Assembly: GCA_037132075.1 (NCBI GenBank)
Contig: JBAXPV010000001.1
Coordinates: 1-64,000, forward strand
Direction: 5' to 3'
Length of the DNA stretch: 64,000 nucleotides
Source of the DNA: JBAXPV01 sp037132075
GTDB taxonomy: Bacteria; Bacteroidota; Bacteroidia; Bacteroidales; CAIXZF01
This document shows, piece after piece, positions 9,501-18,000 of the stretch (its first letter is position 1; every line of letters starts with the position of its first letter). Under the pieces are notes generated by a model that saw only the letters and a program-made list of their open reading frames with translations, did no database searches and was not told the origin of the DNA. The position numbers were made by a program, and so were the translations under genes.

Positions 9501-11858
9501 TCTGCTTATCATCCCCTGGACGTTGGCATCAGCAAAATCGTTGAACCTCAGGCACCCTGCAACCCATTGGGAAATCCAGTTCTCAAAATAAGGATTAAGA
9601 ATTTCGGGCAGTACAACATCAGCAACATCCCGGTGCATGCGCCAGACGGATGGTTTAACATTCCCGACACCCTGCATTCGGGTGATAGCATCGATGTTAA
9701 TGTTGGAACCCTCGCCACTTCAGGGGCTGGCGTATATTCATTTAAAGTCTATACAGCATTACAGGCTGACAGCATCAAAACCAATGACACCCTAAGCTTT
9801 GTTGTCAGGACGCCACCCAATCCGGCAGGATCAATTAGCGGGCCCAGCAACATTTGTGCGGTGACGATATCTGCTGACTATTCTGTCCCTTTCATCAGCG
9901 AGGCAAGTGCTTATGCCTGGACACTTCCCCCGGGAATCTCAGGTTTCAGCAACACCAACCACATCTCGCTGACTTTTTCGCCCGGATATTCTTATGGAAG
10001 CATTTCGGTAAAAGGGACCAATGCTTGTGGTGAAGGAGTCAGCAGCCAGATGGTTATCAACCGATATCCGCTTCCGCTCGTCAATACCGGTCCTGACCAA
10101 AGCATCGACTCAGCTCTAGTCACAAACATAACAGCGACGGTAAGTGCTGGAACGCCGCCCTACCTCTATCACTGGAATAGCGGGGAAAGTACGCAAAATA
10201 TCTCTGTGAGCCCGGCTCAAAACACGACCTACATTGTGACGGTGACGGATTCACACAACTGCAGTGCAACAGATACTGTCAATGTGAATATCATCAATCC
10301 CTTGCGCCTAAAAACTATCGCGCCACACCTGACTATTTGTCCCGGAAATTTCACTGTGCCTATTCTGGTTACACATTTCCTGGGGGTTGCCTCCGCTTCA
10401 CTTACCCTCAACTATAACGACAGTTTGCTTACCTACCAGGGCTATCAGAACCTCGACGCCGGATTGTATCAAGGCGTTGTATTGGTGAACGGAGCTGCCG
10501 GGAAAGTCCAGCTGGCCTGGTATTCTCTCAACCCGATCAGCATCGACAGTGGAATCCTTGTTGCGTTTAAGTTTTATGGCTTAAGCGGGAGCAGTGCGCT
10601 CCATTGGGATCTGCAGGTCCAGGGAGCTTGTCAGTATACAGGCTATGATGAGTTAAACATCAAATCGATTTTCGTGGATGGCGCTGTCAGTTTTGGGCAA
10701 TGCGGAAATATCAATGGTCATGTAAGTTATGACAACAGCTTGTCCACAGCGCTTTCCAATACCTATGTGAACGCTTCAGTGGCCGGAACTTTACTTCGTA
10801 AAGACACGACAGACAGCCAGGGTTTTTACCAGTTCACAGGTTTAAACAACGGATTTTACACGCTCAACGCGTCCACGCCGAAAGCCTGGGGTGGCGTAAA
10901 TTCAATCGATGCGCTCACCATTATGAAATATTTTACGGGCGTCGTTAGTCTCAGTGGGATGAAGCTGCTTGCCGCAGATGTGAATGCATCGGGTTATGTC
11001 AACACGGTGGATGCCCAGCAAATTGCGCGTCGTTTTGTAAATATCATCAGTTCTTTCTCTGCAGGTGAATGGCTGTTTTCGCATGACACTACGACGATCG
11101 CCAACAACAATCATGTCATTCATTTAAAAGGGATCTGTGTCGGCGATGCCAACGGAAGTTATGTGCCTGGTGCAAAGGAAGGGAATATCCCACTTCTCTA
11201 TACAAAAGGAAGGATCAGCCTGAACATAAACAATACAGTTGACATCCCGATTGTCATGGAAAATGAAACTGAAATCTCATCTGTTTCCATGGTCATGAAT
11301 TACGATGCATCGAAAATAAAAATCAATCAGGTGCGGATGATTTCCGGGAAAGAAATTGTTTTTAATTCGACAAATAATGAATTAAGAATTTCGTGGTATA
11401 GCCTTGAACCATTACGAATTCACCCTGGCGATACACTCTTTATTTTACACGCTGAAATGACAGAAAGCGGCTTTGGTTTAATTCCAGAATTCAGCTTTGA
11501 ATCGGGCACAGTATTTTCTGATTATGATGGAAATATAATTCCTGATTTAAAATTATTTTATCCTGAAATACATGCGGATTTTGAATTGCCATTTTTAGGA
11601 CAAAACATCCCGAATCCTTTTTCATCATCGACGATTATTCCATTTTATCTTCCTTCTGAAGGGTTTGTCAGGCTAGAGGTTCTGGATGTGATAGGAAGAA
11701 ACATTAATACCATTTCCGAACAAATTTTTTCAGCTGGATATCATGAAATTATTTTCAATAAAAACGATTTAAAGCAAGGAATATATTTTTACGAAATGGA
11801 GGTAAATATTGATGGAAATAATTTCAAAATGAATAGAAAAATGATATTGAACTATTAG
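6519..11858 (+). CDS. CD3: large T9SS-exported protein with GEVED, cohesin and dockerin-like modules
   Basis: 1779 residues. Signal peptide 1-20 (LLLFCLLISLAFSAHSQ). Parts in order: MAM-like ~25-230 (HEDFELPSLGDS...VDNVLVKM), a short Ig-like stretch to ~335, second MAM-like ~340-530, CARDB-like ~540-640, an Ig-like stretch to ~720, CARDB-like ~725-835, GEVED domain ~836-997 with the signature VFVDWNRDGIFDEATE and GETEDYTANI, CARDB-like to ~1090, PKD-like ~1100-1190, an SprB-like repeat to ~1260, cohesin-like ~1262-1394, dockerin-like module ~1394-1545 (WGGVNSIDALTIMKYF, DVNASGYVNTVD, GDANGSYVP), a second cohesin-like domain ~1555-1685, and a T9SS type A sorting domain ~1690-1779 (GQNIPNPFSSST). 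The DNA becomes strikingly AT-rich from about 11200, after the dockerin. Probable surface adhesin or scaffold. Confidence 0.82.
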   Translation: MRKKLLLFCLLISLAFSAHSQFITAFHEDFELPSLGDSMISSQLAVPGSNDWGNNSRIHQGVNSLRCDSCQVKTGKTTYLTSQSFSTVGNYFIILTYWQICKVDPLDGGYIDVSADGGLNWTQLTVTQYVNNNTLLSPGVGSFYNNGNRFTNSSYGSIWSPSSPTSLPLNTWNRQETFDISLLIPNCPNAKVRFRLPDGGTPGPGGSPPNVNNNRGWYVDNVLVKMSFSEMTPPQLSLANPIWSGITFNPGPYLVHAKASDLSGISAVKLIYTLDGAATDTLVMSYQAADTSWTASLPHMTNASQLCYWVIAYDAAAAHNMSSTLGPAACVSLQYSDPLHLPFSDNFDGPLNLWEASAASNGSVWEWGSPTYSTTNSAHSPPKCWDVNLNSALTNNAFCTLTSPTFDFSNVVNARLSCWINFNTESATDGFRLQYSTDMGLSWTTLGHGTNPNADLLGDNWYTIGNLNYSGEPAWEGMSSGWTRARYILSVLNMQTNPVRFRFLFLSNYTFPSTGISVDDFSIAVPSAQEARAEALTVATNQCGMGLEPVKMRIKNIGSAPLSGLTAGYRKDANYAAVTEVVSFSPPLAVGDTLSYTFTNPVDLSVNGTDALFNMKAWISVINDPEHGDDSVSQVVYSKYTPQQPIVNSPSITYGTSAQLTANAASPVSWYTSQSGGSLLSSGFTYITNILFSDTAFYAQAMSNSACVSSRAKASVHVAAQLNDDMAVLSVISPVSGISLQLSPPDTVKIILKNYGTATVNNCILKYRISGPTPDQNVSASCSFSIQSLNTATFTFAVPGTFPITGVYILKAWVEYAGDMNHSNDSATVTIENIMPPYCTSGGQETSTPYQMNIGNVTINNLNNGIGLPTLNNPTCIHNYTDFSNLPPIQLSQGHDYNFSFSAIYGTVIHTTVARVFVDWNRDGIFDEATESAFKIALPYAGPYTGQANIHIPMNAQPGTTRFRVILRQGADPNGIHPCGWYNYGETEDYTANISAYHPLDVGISKIVEPQAPCNPLGNPVLKIRIKNFGQYNISNIPVHAPDGWFNIPDTLHSGDSIDVNVGTLATSGAGVYSFKVYTALQADSIKTNDTLSFVVRTPPNPAGSISGPSNICAVTISADYSVPFISEASAYAWTLPPGISGFSNTNHISLTFSPGYSYGSISVKGTNACGEGVSSQMVINRYPLPLVNTGPDQSIDSALVTNITATVSAGTPPYLYHWNSGESTQNISVSPAQNTTYIVTVTDSHNCSATDTVNVNIINPLRLKTIAPHLTICPGNFTVPILVTHFLGVASASLTLNYNDSLLTYQGYQNLDAGLYQGVVLVNGAAGKVQLAWYSLNPISIDSGILVAFKFYGLSGSSALHWDLQVQGACQYTGYDELNIKSIFVDGAVSFGQCGNINGHVSYDNSLSTALSNTYVNASVAGTLLRKDTTDSQGFYQFTGLNNGFYTLNASTPKAWGGVNSIDALTIMKYFTGVVSLSGMKLLAADVNASGYVNTVDAQQIARRFVNIISSFSAGEWLFSHDTTTIANNNHVIHLKGICVGDANGSYVPGAKEGNIPLLYTKGRISLNINNTVDIPIVMENETEISSVSMVMNYDASKIKINQVRMISGKEIVFNSTNNELRISWYSLEPLRIHPGDTLFILHAEMTESGFGLIPEFSFESGTVFSDYDGNIIPDLKLFYPEIHADFELPFLGQNIPNPFSSSTIIPFYLPSEGFVRLEVLDVIGRNINTISEQIFSAGYHEIIFNKNDLKQGIYFYEMEVNIDGNNFKMNRKMILNY

Positions 11859-11972
11859 GTACATAATTTGAATTTGCTGGAATATTGAAAACTGAAGTTT
11901 CGAATGGTTCCATAATTTAAATCAACGCGCTATAAAATGATAACATTAGATTATATTATTCAGATAAATTAC

Positions 11973-12018
11973 AACAGCCATCCTTCGAATCCGCTCAGTA
12001 TGACGGAGGAGGGCTGTT
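11973..12018. repeat. Imperfect inverted repeat with dispersed 'TTCGA-CGCTCAG-ATGAC' core
   Basis: The arms AACAGCCATCC (11973-11983) and GGAGGGCTGTT (12008-12018) pair over 11 bases with one mismatch; an inner TCCG/CGGA pair lies inside. The loop holds TTCGAATCCGCTCAGTATGA, close to a short repeat often scattered between genes of environmental bacteria; a related piece lies at 59289-59308. It could act as a terminator for CD3, but no T-run follows. The rest of 11859-12140 is AT-rich and shows no gene. Confidence 0.5.
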
Positions 12019-12092
12019 CTAAAGCTTAGTAACGTTCTTTATCCGTATATATATCACAAAGACATACGAAGCTTCAGTTATTCATTGTTTCG

Positions 12093-12121
12093 CACGGAGT
12101 TTTACTGTCTTTTACTCCGTG
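12093..12121. promoter_or_regulatory. Perfect 8-bp inverted repeat in the CD4 leader
   Basis: CACGGAGT (12093-12100) and ACTCCGTG (12114-12121) pair exactly around a 13-nt loop, ending 19 nt before the CD4 start codon. It could be an operator or an RNA hairpin near the ribosome site, or just a member of the CTCCGTG/CTCTGTG intergenic repeat type seen again near 52595. Function not shown by sequence. Confidence 0.35.
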
Positions 12122-12140
12122 TGAAATAAAACAAAATATC

Positions 12141-14882
12141 ATGAAAAAATCAATACAAATAATATTCATCCTTTTGTTTACAAGCATCAATCTTTTCGCC
12201 TCGCATTTTATGGGCGGGGAGATCACGTGGGAATGTTTGCCGAATGGGAATTACCGGTTTATCATGCGGGTTTACAGGGAATGTCAGGGGTGCAGCGCCT
12301 GTTTTCAAACCACGGAGTACCTGGCAACCAATGCGCCCGGTTTTCCATCGTCTGGCATTGCGATATCCTTATACCCGTCGGTTAACCTTGGAAAAAAAGA
12401 TTTGTCACCTGCATGCAATGCCAATCCTGACTTTTATCACATCACTTGTTATCCGGCACCCTTTTATGCCAATACCGGAGCTGTAGAAGAATATACCTAT
12501 ACCACTGACTTAAACTATCCAAATGGCGTTGACTTAGCTGCGGGGCCGATTCCAGCGGGGGGATGGTATTTTGCCTTTTCAGGCAGTCTTCGTAACCCTT
12601 GTACAAATTACTACAACTCAAGCAACCAGGATTGGTGGCTGCGGGCTGTTATGTTTGCCTATCCCGGGCAGAGCCCTGACAATTGCTGGGACAACAGTCC
12701 GGTGTTTGGGGAAAAACCGCTGACGGTCAACTGCACCGGTTATCCTTTTACGTACAACCCGATAGGCAGCGACAAAGAAATGGATTCTCTTACGTATGAA
12801 TGGTCAGCCCCGATGACTTCGCAAACGGCAGCCATGACAGGTAATGCACCTGGTTATTCTTATACGAGTCCTTTGCCCGGAACTGCTCAGAATGTCAATA
12901 ATGTTCCTGCAATGGTGGATTTGCACAGAGGGGAAGTAAGCTTTACTTCTTTTAATTCCGGGGCTTTTATTACGGCATACAAAGTGACGGCGTTTAAATG
13001 CGGGACAAAAATCGCCGAGATATTCAGGGAGATGCAGATCGTTCTGCTCAATTGTCCGACAGGCCCATCCCAGACCAACAATCTCCCGCCCGACGTCACG
13101 CCTCCCTTTCAGAACCCTTCAACAGGTATTTATACTGAGTTTGTAGATACGGTTGTCGCCGGAAGCCTTGTTGACTTTAACCTCAACTGTGCTGATGCTC
13201 AGCTTCAAACCGATGGGACCACGCCACAAAACGTGAGTTTAGCAGCCTGGGGGACACAGTTTGGCAGTGGGTTTTCCAGCGACAGCAGCGGCTGTCTTCA
13301 TCCGCCATGTGCAACACTCACGCCTGCCCCACCCATCACAAATACGGCAAGTTTGTCGACCCATTTCCGATGGCAGACCGACATCGTTCATATGCAAGCT
13401 CCAACGAGCTGTTCCCCTGCGCCCACCTATCGTTCCTATGATTTCACCTTTAATACTTCTGATGATTTTTGCCCGATCCCGGCTAAGTTTTACAAAAGAG
13501 TAACTATTGTGCTGAAAGAGCCGACCAATCCGCCTGCCGGTGCAGGGCCGATCAGCGGTCCGATTACCGCATGCAAGTCAGGCAACACCCTGACCTATAC
13601 GGTTGCTCACATCGAGAATGCCCTTCATTACCACTGGAGTTTGCCCCCGGGCTTTAGCGGCAGCAGCACGACGAATACCATCGTGGTCACAACCAATGGC
13701 GCTATTACAGGGAATGTCAGCGTTTATGGGTATAATAATTTCTGGAACGGCCCGGCCTCCAGCCTGAATGTAAAAATTGTTCCGCTGATCAATGCCGGCC
13801 CTGATCAGACGATTTATTCCGGATCTTATGCCGTGCTCACGGCTACTGCTAACCTGGGAAATTCGCCCTATACCTATTCCTGGAGCAATGGATCGAGTAA
13901 TGACTCCACGATTGTGATGCCTCTAATTAGCACAAACTATATTGTTACCGTGACGGATGCGGGTGGCTGTAAAAACATGGATACGGTGATGGTTCATGTG
14001 CAAAGCGGCGGAAACGTAGCAAAAGTGTCGCTTCCCAACGACACTTCCTGTGCCGGAATCATCAGTGTGCCAATTAAATTCTCGAATTTCCAGAATGTCG
14101 ATTCATTATTTCTGAGCTTTTCGTACACCCCAAACCTAACATATACAGGTTATTCGAATGTAAATTCTTTATTCAACGGGGCCAGTTTCAGTGTCATGAG
14201 TCAAAACAACAAAGTGACGATAAAATGGCATTCACTTTCGGCGATTACTTTTGCTGAAATCCAGGCAGTTATTTTGCAATTTACTTACACTTACGGATCA
14301 GCGCCGATGGCATGGGAATTATTAACACCAGGAGCCTGCAGCATTTACAACAGCCTGAACCAGAGCTGTCCGTTGGGTGCACACGACGGCTCGCTAACGC
14401 CAGGAAGTTGTGCTACTTTGAGTGGAGATCTGCATTATACCAATTCACAGCAAACGGCACTAAAAAACACCCATCTTGATTTATACAGAAACGGCATTTT
14501 ATTTGGGGGCACGATGACCCAAAACGATGGCTCCTTTATTTTTCCGAATCTGCCGACGGGATCATATTCGCTGCAGCCCCAATGCACCAAGGCATGGGGA
14601 GGAGTGAATGCTGCGGATGCGCTGGCGATCCTGAAACATTTCGTAGGATTGTATAACCTTTCGAGTTTGCCAGCCAAGGCTGCCGATGTAGATCAGTCAT
14701 CCTACATCAATTCACAGGATGCACTATTAATCGGAAGGCGTTTTGTGAGCCTGATAGCCACATTCCCGCTGGAAGACTGGGTTTATTGGAATACAACAAT
14801 CCAGATCACAGATGCGTCAACCTATTTACTTCCAGTGAAGGCCTTATGTGCAGGAGACGCCAACGGCTCCTACATCCCCTAG
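12141..14882 (+). CDS. CD4: secreted cohesin/dockerin-like protein with no T9SS sorting domain
   Basis: 913 residues. Signal peptide 1-20 (IIFILLFTSINLFA). Residues ~21-320 form a conserved N-terminal domain of Bacteroidota surface proteins, recognisable by SHFMGGEITWECL, YRFIMRVYRECQG and MDSLTYEWSAPM. PKD/Ig-like stretches follow at ~469-620 (NAGPDQTIYSGSYAVL), then a cohesin-like domain ~625-750 and the dockerin-like module ~757-913 (TKAWGGVNAADALAILKHF, ADVDQSSYINSQDALLI, ending GDANGSYIP). The protein stops exactly at the end of that module, as CD1 does, and lacks the C-terminal sorting domain carried by CD3 and CD5. Either it stays in the periplasm or it leaves bound to a partner. A hexanucleotide tandem repeat begins 9 nt after the stop. 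Confidence 0.8.
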   Translation: MKKSIQIIFILLFTSINLFASHFMGGEITWECLPNGNYRFIMRVYRECQGCSACFQTTEYLATNAPGFPSSGIAISLYPSVNLGKKDLSPACNANPDFYHITCYPAPFYANTGAVEEYTYTTDLNYPNGVDLAAGPIPAGGWYFAFSGSLRNPCTNYYNSSNQDWWLRAVMFAYPGQSPDNCWDNSPVFGEKPLTVNCTGYPFTYNPIGSDKEMDSLTYEWSAPMTSQTAAMTGNAPGYSYTSPLPGTAQNVNNVPAMVDLHRGEVSFTSFNSGAFITAYKVTAFKCGTKIAEIFREMQIVLLNCPTGPSQTNNLPPDVTPPFQNPSTGIYTEFVDTVVAGSLVDFNLNCADAQLQTDGTTPQNVSLAAWGTQFGSGFSSDSSGCLHPPCATLTPAPPITNTASLSTHFRWQTDIVHMQAPTSCSPAPTYRSYDFTFNTSDDFCPIPAKFYKRVTIVLKEPTNPPAGAGPISGPITACKSGNTLTYTVAHIENALHYHWSLPPGFSGSSTTNTIVVTTNGAITGNVSVYGYNNFWNGPASSLNVKIVPLINAGPDQTIYSGSYAVLTATANLGNSPYTYSWSNGSSNDSTIVMPLISTNYIVTVTDAGGCKNMDTVMVHVQSGGNVAKVSLPNDTSCAGIISVPIKFSNFQNVDSLFLSFSYTPNLTYTGYSNVNSLFNGASFSVMSQNNKVTIKWHSLSAITFAEIQAVILQFTYTYGSAPMAWELLTPGACSIYNSLNQSCPLGAHDGSLTPGSCATLSGDLHYTNSQQTALKNTHLDLYRNGILFGGTMTQNDGSFIFPNLPTGSYSLQPQCTKAWGGVNAADALAILKHFVGLYNLSSLPAKAADVDQSSYINSQDALLIGRRFVSLIATFPLEDWVYWNTTIQITDASTYLLPVKALCAGDANGSYIP

Positions 14883-14890
14883 CCCTCCCC

Positions 14891-14942
<52 letters not shown>

Positions 14943-15060
14943 AAAAACTTTCTCAACCCCCAGCCAACCTAATTAAATTATGGTGTGTCTTAAACACTAT
15001 GTTAAGGAATTGTAAATATTTCATACTTTTAGTGCTTAAAATTAAATTCAGGGAGACACC

Positions 15061-18000
15061 ATGAAGCGAGTAAAATTACCATTTAAGAGACTGATTGACA
15101 ATGCAGTTACTCCATTAATCACTTTTTTATTACTTGTTTTTATTGCCTTTTCAGGGCAGGCGCAACAGGTTAGCTTGTGTTACCCGATGGGAGCGGATTA
15201 CTGGACAGGGACCTGTACCTCCTCAACAAAAGATCAGGCCAGCCTTGTAAAATGGACTTCAACTTCGGTAAATCCATTGTTGTATGGTTGGTTTATGTTT
15301 GATGTGTCTGCCATTCCGCTAACGGCAACAATTGACTCAGTTAAACTGGTCTATTTCTGTAATACCGCCTATGGGACAATGCAAACCGCTATTACCAAAT
15401 TGACTTTGGATCCCACGAACCTGTCTACCAGTGGAAGTCAAATTTATGCGGCGATAGCAGCACCCTCATTTACCTATGTCACAGGTGCCTCGACAGCACT
15501 AATTGCTGATCAGAATTTATGGAAAACCTATGTTCTAGGCTCAGTTTCTACAAATCAAGCCAATATTGACTTAAAAAACAGCATTGCAGCGGGCAAATTT
15601 GCCGTGGGCGTTAAGTCCCCGACTGCCGGTGCCAATATCAGTCGCTGGGCCAGTGGCTGGGCTCAGACTAACTATGTGCCATATCTGCGTGTAAGGTATA
15701 CCGCTGGAACCAACAATGATGCCGGAATAGATTCTATTACCAGCCCCAGGAACTTATATTGTGCCGGAACATATCCGATCATCGTGAAATTAAAAAACTA
15801 TGGCGTTCTTGCGCTTACATCTGCAAAAATCAACTGGGCAATAAATTCTGTCAGCCAGACTCAATATAGCTGGACAGGAAGCCTCGCCCCGGGGTCAACG
15901 ACCTATGTCACGCTGAATCCCGCCTATGTTTTTAACGGCGGAAATTATGTTATTACGGCCTCATCGACCCTTCCAAATAATGTTGCTGACGGAAGTCCCA
16001 ATAATGACGGCAAGACTTTTATGATGTCGATTTTATACAAACCGGTCCTCACGCTAAATCCTGTTGACAAACAGGCCAATGTTGGCGACACCGTTGTTTA
16101 CACTGCAGTCGGGACCCCGATAGGCGTGACCTACCAATGGCAAGTCAGCACCGATGGCTGTGTCACTTTTAGCAATGTGGTTAACAATGCTTTGTACACC
16201 AATGCTACTGCTCAGAATCTTAAAGTGAAGAATGTCTCCCTGGCAATGAACGGATATATGTACCGCTGTCTGATCAGTACTGTTTGTCCACCTGCTGCGG
16301 TGACCGACACGGCAGAGCTTTCGATCGGGCCACCCATCAGGGTATCTTTCACGCCTTCTTTTGCCTGCCCTGCGACCACCATTTCTGTACCGCTGATGGT
16401 CAGCAATATGTCGAACATCAGCTCGATCAGGCTTAACATAAATTACTCAAGTGCAGTTATGAACACGCCGACACTTGCAAACCTGAATGCTGCACTAACA
16501 GGGGCAAGTCTGGCAGGAAGCACACCCGGACATCTGGTTTTCAACTGGACGGGAACTGCGGCCAGCATTGCAAGCGGGAAAATCTGTGATTTTCAGTTTA
16601 ACTTCATTTCAGGGAATAGCAATTTGGTGTTTGACACCATTACTTATGCTTCTACGGTGAATACCGGAGGTTGTAAATTTGTTGGAGGAGGAGGCATTCA
16701 TCTCCCTGCGAATTTCATTAATGGAACAGCTTCAAATAACAATCCTTCTTTTTTAACCGGGACAAGTGATCCACCTTTCGTAGAAACTACCGACTATGGA
16801 GGATCCGCTTTGTTCTGGGCTGTTGTCAGCGGATCTCCAACCTTACAGTGGCAATATAGTGTCAGTCCTTATACTGTTTGGACGGATGTGCCTATTGATT
16901 TAAGTATTTATCCATACGGCGCACACAATGACACTTTGTGGGTCATTAATGCTTTACCGGCAATGGATAATTATAAATACCGACTGAAAGCCACGGCATG
17001 CGGCAATACGATTTATTCAAACAGTGCTATCTTTCACGTGAAGCTTACTGTAAAAATGACCCTCGACACCACCTATGCTTGTCACGGGGATACAGTTATT
17101 ATGAACTGCAAGGTCAGGAACCTTATCAATGTGGCCTCAATATCGGCTTCCTTTTATTATAAAATGTCTGCGCTGCAATTCATCGGCTTTATTCCAGTAA
17201 CCTATCCGGCCGGGGTACCTGCGGTTGTGCCAAACAATGTTAACAACGTTGTTGCACCAGGTGTGCCAGCTACTGGTTATGGTGCAATTTTAGTCGGATG
17301 GTTTTATTTAAACGGGATGACTTTAGCTAATGAATCACCTTTTATCAAAGTTAAATTTAAATTCCTATCAGATTCTGCCAGACTTAAATGGGATTCCTGG
17401 AATATTGGGGCTTGTGAAATTTCCGATCCGGACGGCAATGTCTTAAATTCAGTTTTCAATGATGGTTTCATTTTGGATAAAGCACCGAAGGTAATCCTGA
17501 ATCCTGTTGCCCAGACCATTGCTGCAGGCGACACCGCAACCTACGTTGCCAGTGGAAGTGGTTATGGCGGGATCACTTACCAATGGCAGGTAAGTACCGA
17601 CGGAGGCACTACCTGGACTAACATTTCTGCCTCAGCCATTTACACAGGAGTTACCACCAATATTTTGAAAGTCAGGGGTCCAACCCAAACACCCTATAAC
17701 AACTACAAATATCGCTGTAAGATAAGCGGATACTGTACCCCGGTATACACCAATGCGGTTTTACTGACAGTGACGCCTCCTCCGGTAAAGTTTATTATCC
17801 CTACGATCTATACTTGTTTGGGAGATACGGTCTTTGTCAATTTAAACACCCAGGATTTTACTTCAATTTCGGGATTTAACCTCAAACTCAGTTACGCCAA
17901 TGCCAGCCTGACTTATATCAGTTACAAAAACAAACACGCTGTCATTAACACAGGAACTTTGACTGTTGGAAATGCAGTCCCTGGCTATGTCACTATTAGC

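Noticed and set aside
9129..9677. Minus-strand frame of 182 codons inside CD3
   Set aside because: It lies wholly opposite the GEVED and CARDB domains of CD3, which are recognisable families; no independent evidence for translation.
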